Shown: piece by piece, positions 1 through 6,960 of the stretch
Layout: the number at the start of each line of letters is the position of its first letter
Position numbering within the stretch: position 1 is the stretch's first letter
Source: Myxococcota bacterium
Lineage (GTDB): Bacteria > Myxococcota > Polyangia > GCA-2747355 > JAKLHH01
Direction: 5' to 3'
DNA: 11,112 nt
Assembly: GCA_022710245.1 (NCBI GenBank)
Contig: JAKLHH010000133.1
Span: forward strand, 1-11,112
Made by a program: the position numbers and the translations under genes
The notes under the pieces: generated by a model
The model's input: only the letters and a program-made list of their open reading frames with translations
What the model was told of the DNA's origin: nothing
The model's database searches: none

Positions 1-1212
1 GCTGTCCCGGTTCGGCGCGGGGACGAGGAGACCGGTCGCGTAGGCCGCGATCCCCTCTCCCCGCCCCGTGAAGCCGAGCCCCTCGCTGGTGGTCGCCTTG
101 ACGCTGACCCTGTCCAGCGGGAGGTGGAGGACCGCCGCCAGGAGCTCGCGCATGCGCGGGGTGTGCGGCGCCAGGCGTGGCGCCTCGCAGACGACGGTGG
201 CGTCCACGCTGGCGACGCGGAGGCCGGCCTCCTCCACCCGCGCCACGATGATCCGCAGCAGCTCCAGGCTGCTCGCGTCCTTCCAGCGCGGGTCCGAGGG
301 CGGGAAGTGCGCGCCGAGGTCCCCCAGGCAGGCGGCGCCGAGGAGCGCGTCGCCGATCGCGTGGGAGAGCACGTCCGCGTCGCTGTGCCCGAGGAGCCCG
401 AGCGGGTGCTCGAGCTCGACCCCGCCGAGCACCAGGCGGCGCCCCGGCACCAGCCGGTGCACGTCGTAGCCATTACCGGCACGAGGCCAGGCGGCCGCGC
501 CGCCGCTGCCGATGCCCATGGCGGCGCTCCTCCCCCGCAGCAGCTCGCCGGCGAGGGCGAGGTCGGCGGGCAGCGTGACCTTGAAGTTGGCAGGCTCGCC
601 CGGGACCAGCTGGACCGGCTCGCCCAGCCGCTCGACCAGCTGCGCGTCGTCGGTGAGCGGCTCACCCGGCGCCGGGCCCGCGGCGTAGGCGCGCCGCAGC
701 AGCGCGACGCGGAACGTCTGCGGGGTCTGCACCTGGTGCAGGCCCGCGCGGTCCACGGTGCCGGCGGCGAGCCCCGCCTGGCCGCGCCGCAACGTGTCGC
801 CGACGGGGACCGCCGGGATCGCCGCGCCCACCGCGGCCGCGACGGCCGCGACGCGGTCGATCAGCGTCGGGCTGACGAGCGGCCGCGCCGCGTCGTGGAC
901 CGCCACGAGCTCCACCCCTGGCGAGAGCGCCGCCAGCCCGGCCTGCACCGAGTCGGCGCGCTCGGCGCCTCCCGCGCAGACCTGCAGCGGCTTGCGCAGC
1001 CTCTCCCCGGCGAGGAGCGCCGGCACGCGGCCCACCGCCTCCGCGGGCACCACCAGGACCAGCTCGTCCACGGAGGCCGCGCGCTCGAAGGCCGAGAGCG
1101 ACCAGGCGAGCAGCGGGCGGCCCTCGAGCAGGAGGAACTGCTTCGGCAGCTCGCCGCCGAAGCGGCTGCCCCGTCCCGCGGCGACGATGAGCGCGGCGCA
1201 CCTCGGATGCAT
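1..1212 (-). CDS. ispDF: Bifunctional IspDF: MEP cytidylyltransferase / MEcPP synthase (3' end outside window)
   Basis: Two non-consecutive steps of the MEP isoprenoid pathway are fused here: CTP-dependent formation of CDP-methylerythritol (IspD) and cyclisation to MEcPP (IspF), both cytosolic. The IspD half (about residues 5-225) shows the nucleotide-binding motif VAAGRGSRFG, then PKQF, VHDAARPLV, QTPQTFR and TDDAQLVE. The IspF half (about 245-404) begins at GYDVHRL. Asp250, His252 and His284 (in GHSDADVLSHA) match the family's metal triad, and SVKATTSEGLGFTGRGEGIAA closes the fold. The frame is open to base 1 with 404 codons visible. IspF normally ends close to this point, so only a few residues should be missing. 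I chose ATG 1212 because a good promoter puts +1 on it. ATG 1230, in frame 6 codons upstream, lies inside that promoter's spacer. No Shine-Dalgarno is seen at either. The fusion type is well known, and both active sites look intact. Confidence 0.95.
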   Translation of the reverse strand, partial: MHPRCAALIVAAGRGSRFGGELPKQFLLLEGRPLLAWSLSAFERAASVDELVLVVPAEAVGRVPALLAGERLRKPLQVCAGGAERADSVQAGLAALSPGVELVAVHDAARPLVSPTLIDRVAAVAAAVGAAIPAVPVGDTLRRGQAGLAAGTVDRAGLHQVQTPQTFRVALLRRAYAAGPAPGEPLTDDAQLVERLGEPVQLVPGEPANFKVTLPADLALAGELLRGRSAAMGIGSGGAAAWPRAGNGYDVHRLVPGRRLVLGGVELEHPLGLLGHSDADVLSHAIGDALLGAACLGDLGAHFPPSDPRWKDASSLELLRIIVARVEEAGLRVASVDATVVCEAPRLAPHTPRMRELLAAVLHLPLDRVSVKATTSEGLGFTGRGEGIAAYATGLLVPAPNRDS

Positions 1213-1218
1213 CGCGGC

Positions 1219-1247
1219 TTTGTAGCCCATCGCCGCCGGGGTGACAA
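1219..1247 (-). promoter_or_regulatory. Predicted sigma70-type promoter of ispDF (leaderless)
   Basis: On the minus strand TTGTCA (1247-1242) is followed by a 17-nt spacer and TACAAA (1224-1219). The sixth base after the -10 is 1213, so the expected +1 is 1212, the A of the chosen ispDF ATG. The match is 5/6 for the -35 and 4/6 for the -10. Seen by eye only; start-site mapping would settle it. Confidence 0.5.
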
Positions 1248-1260
1248 GCCCGCGCGCCGA

Positions 1261-1289
1261 TTGACTTTCCCCGGGGTGCTTGCTAGTAC
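1261..1289 (+). promoter_or_regulatory. Predicted extended -10 promoter of the lipoprotein gene (leaderless)
   Basis: TTGACT (1261-1266), a 17-nt spacer, and TAGTAC (1284-1289) preceded by TGC, an extended -10 (TGn) element. The predicted +1 is 1296, the A of the ATG. The -35 boxes of this promoter and the ispDF promoter are back to back, 13 bp apart, so one bound protein could affect both. Confidence 0.5.
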
Positions 1290-1296
1290 CCGGGGA
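1268..1296. repeat. Inverted repeat spanning the lipoprotein promoter
   Basis: TCCCCGGG (1268-1275) and CCCGGGGA (1289-1296) are perfect reverse complements 13 bp apart. They flank the -10 element and reach the predicted start site. This is a reasonable operator position, but each half is itself nearly palindromic and GC-only, so chance is possible in DNA this GC-rich. Confidence 0.3.
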
Positions 1297-1868
1297 TGTC
1301 TCAGCCGTACCTTCGTCCGGCGCTGCAGGCCCTGGTGCTCGCCGCGCTGACCATGCTCGTCGGCTGTCGGCGCGGCGACAGGCCCCCGCCGGCCCCCACC
1401 TCCCCCGAGCAGGCGCTCGCCGAGCTGGGGCGCGCCGTGGCCGGCGCCGACAGCGGCCGCGTCTTCGAGCTCCTCGACCAGGACTCGCGCTGGTCGGTGA
1501 TGTCGATCCACCGCGACCAGCTGAAGCTCTGCGCCGAGGTGCGCGCGCACTACCCCAAGGAGCGGCAGCCGCGCGAGCTCGAGCGCTGCCGCGCCGCCGA
1601 CGCCGCGCGCGAGGTGAAGCCGTTCTTCGCCGCCTTCGCGCGGGCGGGGCGGCTCCTCGAGCCGCTGAGCGGCCTGACCGGGCGGGAGCCGCTGCAGCGG
1701 AGCGGCGAGAAGGCGGTGGTGGCGGGGCGGGCGGCCGTGGTGCTCTGCCGCGAGGGGGCAGCCTGGGGCTACTGCAGCCTGCGCGAGGAGCTCGAGCGCC
1801 TGAAGCTGAAGGCGGCCCGCGATCTGGCCATCGTCCAGGAGAACGCCGAGGCCTACAAGGGGCGCTGA
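1296..1868 (+). CDS. Predicted lipoprotein of unknown function
   Basis: I do not recognise a named family. The 190-aa product opens with a short basic N-terminus, a hydrophobic stretch and the lipobox MLVGC, with Cys24 as the likely lipidated residue. It should therefore be exported and anchored by lipid. A proline-rich linker follows (about 28-37), then a mostly helical, Arg/Glu/Ala-rich domain. The segment RVFELLDQDSRWSVMSIHRD has the look of small periplasmic domains in which a short helical repeat precedes a folded core. Three further cysteines (near residues 72, 88 and 151-158) could form disulfides. The ATG is chosen because a promoter places +1 on it; the GGGG directly before it is too close to act as a ribosome site. 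It lies 72 bp upstream of xseA, with a stem-loop repeat between them. Confidence 0.8.
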   Translation: MSQPYLRPALQALVLAALTMLVGCRRGDRPPPAPTSPEQALAELGRAVAGADSGRVFELLDQDSRWSVMSIHRDQLKLCAEVRAHYPKERQPRELERCRAADAAREVKPFFAAFARAGRLLEPLSGLTGREPLQRSGEKAVVAGRAAVVLCREGAAWGYCSLREELERLKLKAARDLAIVQENAEAYKGR

Positions 1869-1894
1869 CCTCGGAGCGGCGCCGCACAGGTCGG
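1865..1894 (+). terminator. Stem-loop overlapping the lipoprotein stop codon
   Basis: CTGACCT (1865-1871, containing the TGA stop) can pair with AGGTCGG (1888-1894) over 7 bp with one G-U. The loop holds the self-complementary GCGGCGCCGC (1876-1885). There is no U tract, so it is not a classical intrinsic terminator. It could be an mRNA end-protecting or attenuating structure, and it competes with the repeat stem at 1887-1924. Confidence 0.3.
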
Positions 1895-1924
1895 GCGGTC
1901 ATGCGGCGCTGCCGCGACCACCAA
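1887..1924 (+). repeat. 38-bp stem-loop repeat, copy A
   Basis: This matches 9849-9886 at 33 of 38 positions with no gap. The left arm CAGGTCGGGCGGTC and right arm GCTGCCGCGACCA are identical in both copies; the 7 bases between them (ATGCGGC here) mostly differ. GGTCG plus CGGT can pair with GCCG plus CGACC around a GG bulge, giving a stem of about 9 bp. It lies between the lipoprotein stop and the xseA ribosome site. Confidence 0.6.
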
Positions 1925-1940
1925 GAGAAGGGGAGGACCC

Positions 1941-3308
1941 GTGCAGCTCAAGTTCGAGGACCGGCCCGGGAAGCCCCCGCCGCCCAAGCCCTACAGCGTC
2001 AGCCAGCTGGTCCAGCTGGCCTCGCGCGCGGTGGAGGCGCGCTTCGGCGACGTCTGGGTCGAGGGCGAGGTCTCGAACCTCAAGAAGCCGAGCTCGGGTC
2101 ACCTCTACTTCACCCTGAAGGACGCCCGCGCGCAGCTCGCGGTGGTGATGTTCCGGGCGGCGGCGAGCCGCCTCCGCTTCCAGCTCGAGGACGGCCAGAA
2201 GCTGCGCTGCCGCGGCAAGCTCTGCATCTACGACGCGCAGGGCCGCTTCCAGCTCACCGCCGAGCACGCCGAGCCCGACGGCGCCGGCGCGCTGCAGGTC
2301 GCCTTCGAGCAGCTCAAGCGCAAGCTCGAGGGCGAGGGGCTCTTCGACCCGGCGAAGAAGAAGCCGCTGCCGCGCCTGCCGCGCCGGATCGCGGTGGTCA
2401 CCTCGCTGACGGGCGCCGCGCTCCGCGACATCCTCCGCGTCCTCCACGACCGCTGCCCGGTGCACGTCACCGTCTGCCCGACCGCGGTGCAGGGGGACGA
2501 GGCGCCCCCGGAGATCGTGGCCGCGCTCGGCCGGGCGGACCGGCTCGGCGTCGACCTCATCATCCTCGGCCGCGGCGGCGGCAGCCAGGAGGACCTCTGG
2601 GCCTTCAACCACGAGGGCGTGGCGCGGGCCATCTTCAGCGCCCGCACCCCGGTCATCTCGGCGGTGGGCCACGAGATCGACATCACCATCGCGGACCTGG
2701 TCGCGGACCGGCGCGCGCCGACGCCGTCGGCGGCAGCCGAGCTGGCGGTGCCCGTCGCGCGGGAGCTCGCCGAGCAGCTGCGCGTCTGCCGCGGGCGCCT
2801 GGAGCGGGCGGCGCGCCAGCGCGTGGCCGAGCGGCACCTCGCGCTGGAGCGGCTGCGGCGGCGGCTGCCCACGCCCCTCGCGCTGGTCGGCCGTGGCCGC
2901 ATGCGCCTCGACGACGCCGGCGGACGGCTGGAGGCAGGGCTGCGCCGACGTCTGGAGCGGGTGCGGGGCGAGCTCCGGCGGCAGCGCGAGCGGCTCGCTG
3001 CCCAGGAGCCGCGGGTCCGGCTGGCCCGCGATCGGGCCGCGCTGGTCGCCCTCGGCGGCCGGCTGCAAGCGGGGATGACGCGCCGGCTGGAGCGGGGCGC
3101 GGCCGGGCTGGCGCGGGCGGTGGCCCGGCTGGAGGCGCTCAGCCCGCTCGGGGTGCTGGCGCGGGGCTACAGCCTGGTCCTGGACGCAGGGGGGCGGGTG
3201 GTCCGCGAGGCGGCTCAGCTCGCGGTGGGCGACCGGCTGCTGCTCCGCCTGCACCGCGGTCAGGTTGTCAGCCGGGTCGAGGAGATCCCCGACGATCCGG
3301 AGGCTTGA
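1941..3308 (+). CDS. xseA: Exodeoxyribonuclease VII large subunit
   Basis: XseA is the catalytic subunit of exonuclease VII, which degrades single-stranded DNA in both directions to short oligonucleotides. In the family it works with several copies of the small subunit XseB. The 455-aa product has an N-terminal OB-fold (about residues 17-115, with VWVEGEVSNLKKPSSGHLYF). The nuclease core follows, with RIAVVTSLTGAALRDIL near 149-165, ILGRGGGSQEDLWAFN near 208-223 and SAVGHEIDITIADLVADR around His244 and Asp247. A long Arg/Leu-rich helical region and the C-terminal LSPLGVLARGYSLV motif complete it. The usual VTSPTGAA reads VTSLTGAA here. The GTG start is supported by AAGGGGAGG at 1928-1936. xseB does not follow, so it must lie elsewhere if present. 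No clear promoter is seen between the lipoprotein gene and xseA, so they may be cotranscribed. Confidence 0.95.
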   Translation: MQLKFEDRPGKPPPPKPYSVSQLVQLASRAVEARFGDVWVEGEVSNLKKPSSGHLYFTLKDARAQLAVVMFRAAASRLRFQLEDGQKLRCRGKLCIYDAQGRFQLTAEHAEPDGAGALQVAFEQLKRKLEGEGLFDPAKKKPLPRLPRRIAVVTSLTGAALRDILRVLHDRCPVHVTVCPTAVQGDEAPPEIVAALGRADRLGVDLIILGRGGGSQEDLWAFNHEGVARAIFSARTPVISAVGHEIDITIADLVADRRAPTPSAAAELAVPVARELAEQLRVCRGRLERAARQRVAERHLALERLRRRLPTPLALVGRGRMRLDDAGGRLEAGLRRRLERVRGELRRQRERLAAQEPRVRLARDRAALVALGGRLQAGMTRRLERGAAGLARAVARLEALSPLGVLARGYSLVLDAGGRVVREAAQLAVGDRLLLRLHRGQVVSRVEEIPDDPEA

Positions 3309-3333
3309 CCCTGTCCGGGGGGCAGCGTATACG
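3305..3333 (+). promoter_or_regulatory. Predicted sigma70-type promoter of the REC-GGDEF gene
   Basis: TTGACC (3305-3310, overlapping the xseA stop), a 17-nt spacer, and TATACG (3328-3333). The predicted +1 near 3340 leaves a leader of about 30 nt with a GAGGG ribosome site at 3359-3363. This suggests the downstream genes do not depend only on xseA read-through. Confidence 0.5.
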
Positions 3334-3369
3334 GAGCGGAGCGGGGTGAGGCTTGAACGAGGGACTGCG

Positions 3370-4377
3370 ATGATGGATGCGCAGGCGAATGGAGCGGCGC
3401 CCCGCACCGTGGAGGGCGGTGGCGGGGAGCCCCGGCCCACGATCTTCGTCTTCGAGCCGCAGCCGGGCCAGCTCGAGCGCTGCGTCGCGGTGGTGAAGGA
3501 GGCCGGCTACCAGGTCACCGCCGCGTCCACCACCGAGGAGGCGACCGCCTCGCTCGAGGACGCCTCCTTCACGGCGCTGCTCGTCGCGCACGGCAAGCCC
3601 GGGATAGAGCTCTCGCAGTACGTCCGCGAGTTCACCAGCTGCCACGCGCCGCTCCTCGCGCTCCTCGACCGCCGCGCCCTGGACCGCGACGCGGCGCTCG
3701 CCGAGATGGCCGCCGACGGCTTCCTGCTCAGGCCCTTCTCCTCGGGGTCGCTGCTCGCGGTCCTCTCCGTCGCTGACCGGCTGCGCCCGCTCACGCAGCG
3801 GCTGGCCCAGGTGGAGCGGGAGATGGCCGAGGCGGCGCCGCAGCTGCGCCGGCTCGCGGGCGCCATCAACAATCGCACCGGGTTCTACCAGTTCGAGTTC
3901 ATCAAGGACCTCCTCGTCGTCGAGGTGCGGCGGGCCAAGCGCTACGGCTACCCGCTCGCCATCCTGCTCGTCGGGCTCGACGCGATCCCCGCGCTCCCCG
4001 AGCTGAACAAGCCGAACCTGCAGCGCGAGATCACCGGCGGGCTCGCCGTGGCCATCGCCAAGTCGATCCGCGACATCGACATCCCGATCCACTACGCCGA
4101 CGACCGCATCCTGGTCTTCCTGCCGCACACCGACCTGGCGGGCGCCGAGGAGGTGGGGCGGCGCATCAAGCGGCGGATCAAGCGCATCACCTACCGCGGC
4201 GAGGGGATCACGGCCCAGCTCACCGCCTCGGTCGGGGTGGCCGGGGTCAGCGCCGGCGAGAGCCTGACCTTCTCGCGGCTGATCAAGGACGCGACCACGG
4301 CGCTCCGCGCCGCCCAGCTGAAGGGGGGCGACAAGGTGATGAAGCGCGTCTCCAAGTCCTCGGCGCCGGAGCTCTGA
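3370..4377 (+). CDS. Pseudo-receiver / degenerate GGDEF protein
   Basis: The 336-aa product has two signalling domains, both apparently without catalysis. The receiver-like part (about residues 23-125) reads ALLVAHGKPG where the phosphorylated Asp should be (Ala73). The usual switch Thr and Lys positions are also not conserved, with LLRPF in place of the family's TKPF. A helical linker (about 130-175) leads into a GGDEF-type fold recognisable from NNRTGFYQFEFIKDLL, RRAKRYGYPLAILLVGLD and the late SVGVAGV. The first metal-binding Asp is Gly202, and the signature reads YADDR (242-246) instead of (Y)GGDEF. Cyclic-di-GMP synthesis is therefore unlikely; binding of a nucleotide or of a partner protein is the better guess. 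The start at 3370 has GAGGG 6 nt upstream and its own promoter. An in-frame ATG at 3265 lies inside xseA and is rejected. The gene abuts the ASCH gene. Confidence 0.85.
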   Translation: MMDAQANGAAPRTVEGGGGEPRPTIFVFEPQPGQLERCVAVVKEAGYQVTAASTTEEATASLEDASFTALLVAHGKPGIELSQYVREFTSCHAPLLALLDRRALDRDAALAEMAADGFLLRPFSSGSLLAVLSVADRLRPLTQRLAQVEREMAEAAPQLRRLAGAINNRTGFYQFEFIKDLLVVEVRRAKRYGYPLAILLVGLDAIPALPELNKPNLQREITGGLAVAIAKSIRDIDIPIHYADDRILVFLPHTDLAGAEEVGRRIKRRIKRITYRGEGITAQLTASVGVAGVSAGESLTFSRLIKDATTALRAAQLKGGDKVMKRVSKSSAPEL

Positions 4378-4830
4378 GTGGCGGAGGCCCGCCCCGCCCT
4401 CGCCCCGCCGCGCACCATCCTGATCTCCATCCAGCCGCGCTTCGCCTCGCTGATCTTCGAGGGGCGCAAGCGCTTCGAGCTGCGGCGCGTGGCCCCGCGC
4501 CTGGCGCCCGGTGATCGCGCGCTCGTCTACGCGAGCAGCCCGCGCCGCGCGGTGATCGGACGCTTCCGCGTCGGGCGCGTGGTCGCGGGGACGCCGGCCG
4601 AGGTCTGGGCCGGCATCGGCGGCGCCGCCTCGGGGCTCGGCGAGGGGGGCTTCTTCGCCTACCTGCGCGAGGCGACCCGCTGCGCGGCCATCGAGGTGCA
4701 GGAGCCGGTGCTCCTCGAGGCGCCGCTCGCGCTCCCCTTCCGCGCGCCGCAGTCCTACCTCTACCTGGACCCGGCGGAGACCGCGCACGCGGCGCTCCTC
4801 GCCGGCGCGGGGCTGAGCGGGCTGGTCTGA
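4378..4830 (+). CDS. ASCH (PUA-like) domain protein
   Basis: This 150-aa product looks like a stand-alone ASCH domain, a PUA-related beta-barrel fold associated in the literature with RNA or nucleotide binding. Supporting motifs are LISIQPRFASLIFEGRKRFELRR (about residues 17-39), with the typical basic patch after the first strand and helix, and ALVYASSPRRAVIGRFRVG (about 48-66), which matches the conserved YASSP-AVVG pattern. The C-terminal PQSYLYLDP segment would form the last strand. Its specific ligand cannot be told from sequence. The GTG start immediately follows the TGA of the preceding gene and has GGAG at 4368-4371, spacing 6. The stop overlaps the next ATG (TGATG). Translational coupling with both neighbours is likely. 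Confidence 0.75.
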   Translation: MAEARPALAPPRTILISIQPRFASLIFEGRKRFELRRVAPRLAPGDRALVYASSPRRAVIGRFRVGRVVAGTPAEVWAGIGGAASGLGEGGFFAYLREATRCAAIEVQEPVLLEAPLALPFRAPQSYLYLDPAETAHAALLAGAGLSGLV

Positions 4831-5711
4831 TGCGGCGCCTCTTCATCTCCGACCTCGACGGGACGCTCCTCCTGCCCGACCGCACCCTCGGCGACTTCTC
4901 GCGCGCGGTCGTCGAGCGCTTCCTCGCCGCGGGTGGGCTCTTCACGGTGGCGACCGGCCGCAGCGCCGCCTCGACGGCGCACCTCCTCGGCGACCTCCGC
5001 CTGCCCTGCGACGCGATCACCCACAACGGCGCCTTGACCAGCGACCTCCGGAGCGGCGCCATCTCCGCCGCGGTGCCGCTCGCCGGCCTACGCGCGGCGG
5101 CGCTCTTCGCGCGGGCGGTCGGGCAGGGCCTCTCCCCGGTGGCCTACGCGCTCGAGGGTGAGGAGACCGTGATCCTCCACGGGCCTCCCGGGAACCTGCC
5201 GACCGAGCGCTACCTGCAGGCGCTCGCGCCGCTCCACCGCGCCGCGCTCGACGACGGCGGCCGCCTCGCCGCGCTCTCCTGCCTGAGCCTGATCCTCCTC
5301 GACGAGCCGGCGCGCCTCGAGGCCTTCTTCGCCGGTGAGGAGGCGGGGGGCGAGCTGGTGCTCTCCCTCGGGCACAGCGCCTACACGCCGGGGCTGGGGG
5401 TCGGCGAGGTGCAGGCGGCGGAGGCGAGCAAGGCCACGGCGGCGGCGCGCCTCGCCGCGCAGCTCGGCCTCGGGCCCGCCGAGGTGGTCGCCTTCGGCGA
5501 CAACATGAACGACCTCCCGCTCCTCCTCTACGCCGGCGAGGCCCGCTGCCCGCCGGACGCGCACCCGGAGGTGCTGGCGGCGGTGGCCGGCCGCATCGCG
5601 CCGTCGGCCGAGCACGGGGTGGCCTGCTACCTCCAGGCGGTGCTAGAGGCGAGCGGGCGCGGCAGCGAGGGCAGTCGCGAGCGCCCGGACTGGCGCCGGC
5701 GGCCCCGATGA
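4830..5711 (+). CDS. HAD-superfamily phosphatase, Cof-like (C2 cap)
   Basis: A cytosolic HAD hydrolase of 293 aa, the usual size for the Cof / sugar-phosphatase group. Motif I is FISDLDGTL with nucleophile Asp8 and acid/base Asp10. Motif II is TVATGRS with Thr42. The motif III Lys is in EASKATAA near residue 200. Motif IV is VVAFGDNMNDLPLL near 220-233, with the Mg-binding Asp pair. The stretch between motifs II and III is long enough for a C2-type cap, and ITHNGAL is the Cof-family signature before it. The substrate is probably a phosphorylated sugar or cofactor, but this cannot be fixed. Its ATG overlaps the ASCH stop by one base. The last ~20 residues are Arg/Gly/Ser-rich and probably disordered. 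Confidence 0.9.
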   Translation: MRRLFISDLDGTLLLPDRTLGDFSRAVVERFLAAGGLFTVATGRSAASTAHLLGDLRLPCDAITHNGALTSDLRSGAISAAVPLAGLRAAALFARAVGQGLSPVAYALEGEETVILHGPPGNLPTERYLQALAPLHRAALDDGGRLAALSCLSLILLDEPARLEAFFAGEEAGGELVLSLGHSAYTPGLGVGEVQAAEASKATAAARLAAQLGLGPAEVVAFGDNMNDLPLLLYAGEARCPPDAHPEVLAAVAGRIAPSAEHGVACYLQAVLEASGRGSEGSRERPDWRRRPR

Positions 5712-5719
5712 GCTAAGAA

Positions 5720-5753
5720 GAAGTCTCCTCGTCGGACAGGACCCGAAGTCTCC
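5720..5753. repeat. Direct repeat GAAGTCTCC upstream of the phosphoesterase gene
   Basis: GAAGTCTCC occurs at 5720-5728 and 5745-5753, 25 bp apart, within the 47-bp gap between the HAD and phosphoesterase genes. The flanks are similar too (AAGAAG and CTC context). The spacing is about two and a half helical turns, so it could be a binding site or just a local duplication. Confidence 0.35.
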
Positions 5754-5758
5754 CCTCG

Positions 5759-6952
5759 ATGCGGTTTGTCATCTTCATCAGCCTCGCGCTCGGGATCGTC
5801 GGCGGCACCCACTACTACTTCTGGCTCCGGCTGGTGCGGGACACCTCGCTGCCGCCGGCGCTCCGCCTGCTGGCGACGATCCTGATCGTGCTCCTCGCGG
5901 TGAGCCTGCCGGCCAGCTTCTTCCTGCTCCGCGCGCTGAGCCTGCACGCGGCGCGGGCGGTGCTCTTCCCCGTCTACGTCTGGATGGGGATCATGCTGCT
6001 GCTCCTCACCGCGCTCGCCGGCACCGATCTGCTGCGGGTCCTCGGCACGCTGATCGCTCGCCTCGCGGGCGCCTCCGTTGACCCGGCCCGGCGGCTCCTC
6101 CTCGCGCGCTGGCAGGCCGGCCTCGCCCTCGGCGCGGTGGCGCTGGCGACCATCTTCTCGGTCCGCGCCGCGATGGGAGGCGCGCGCGTGCGGCGGGTCG
6201 AGGTGACGCTGCCCGGCCTGCCGGCGGCGCTCGACGGGACGAAGCTGGCCCAGCTCACCGACCTCCACCTCGGGGCCACGCTCGGCAAGCGCTGGCTCGA
6301 GGGCGTGGTGGCCCGGGTGAACGAGCTCGAGCCCGACCTCGTCGCCATCACCGGCGACCTGGTCGACGAGCGGGTGCCCAAGCTGCGCGACACCGTGTCG
6401 GCGGTCCGTGCGCTGCGAGCGCGGCACGGGGTCTTCTTCGTCACCGGCAACCACGAGTACTACTCCGGCGCGCGCGAGTGGATGGAGGAGCTGCCGCGCC
6501 ACGGGCTGCGCGTCCTCAGGAACGAGCGCGTCCAGGTCGGCAGGGACGGGGTGAGCTTCGAGCTCGCCGGCATCGATGACCACAGCGCGCGCGGCATGGC
6601 GCCGGGGCACGGCCCCGACCTGTCGCGGGCGCTCGCCGGCGTGGCGCCGGGGCGGCCGATCGTGCTCCTCGCCCACCAGCCGAAGGCGGTGCTCGAGGCG
6701 CAGCGGCACGGGGTCGGGCTGGTGCTCTCGGGCCACACGCACGGCGGGCAGATCTGGCCCTGGCGGTACTTCGTCTACCTGCAGCAACCCGTCGTCGCCG
6801 GGCTGCGGCGCTACGGCGAGACGCAGGTCTACGTCAGCGACGGGACCGGCTTCTGGGGGCCGCCGATGCGGCTGGGGACGCGGTCGGAGATCACGCTGAT
6901 CACCCTGCGGGCTCCGGCGCAGCCCGGTGGGGCAGCTGCGCACATCAGGTGA
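5759..6952 (+). CDS. Membrane-anchored metallophosphoesterase (YaeI-like)
   Basis: A 397-aa protein with an N-terminal membrane part and a C-terminal calcineurin-like phosphoesterase domain. About four hydrophobic segments appear near residues 1-20, 38-58, 64-92 and 118-135, so the catalytic domain is tethered to the inner membrane. All family metal-site motifs are intact: LTDLHLG (Asp168, His170), ITGDLVD (Asp200), GNHEYYSG (Asn231, His232), HQPK (His306) and SGHTHGGQ (His326, His328). Enzymes of this branch, such as YaeI and YkuE, hydrolyse phosphodiester or lipid-linked pyrophosphate substrates; the substrate here is unknown. The ATG has no evident ribosome site, so the start is less certain than the domain call. 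The gene points toward the beta-helix lipoprotein gene, convergent to it. Confidence 0.9.
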   Translation: MRFVIFISLALGIVGGTHYYFWLRLVRDTSLPPALRLLATILIVLLAVSLPASFFLLRALSLHAARAVLFPVYVWMGIMLLLLTALAGTDLLRVLGTLIARLAGASVDPARRLLLARWQAGLALGAVALATIFSVRAAMGGARVRRVEVTLPGLPAALDGTKLAQLTDLHLGATLGKRWLEGVVARVNELEPDLVAITGDLVDERVPKLRDTVSAVRALRARHGVFFVTGNHEYYSGAREWMEELPRHGLRVLRNERVQVGRDGVSFELAGIDDHSARGMAPGHGPDLSRALAGVAPGRPIVLLAHQPKAVLEAQRHGVGLVLSGHTHGGQIWPWRYFVYLQQPVVAGLRRYGETQVYVSDGTGFWGPPMRLGTRSEITLITLRAPAQPGGAAAHIR

Positions 6953-6960
6953 GCCTCGAT

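Noticed and set aside
124..1350. Long open frame on the plus strand opposite ispDF
   Set aside because: It is rich in Arg/Ala/Gly with no recognisable motif, while the opposite strand encodes a full set of IspD and IspF motifs. It is a high-GC shadow frame. The same applies to long frames at 1280-3349 (+), 1899-3440 (-), 3268-4788 (-), 5627-6943 (-), 8467-9657 (-) and 9935-11098 (-).
3265..3369. Start of the GGDEF gene inside xseA
   Set aside because: It would overlap the xseA 3' end and the predicted promoter. ATG 3370 has a well-placed GAGGG site.
4830..5711. Lipid- or nucleotide-specific role for the HAD enzyme
   Set aside because: Cof-type enzymes are promiscuous and the cap gives no substrate clue that I can read from sequence.
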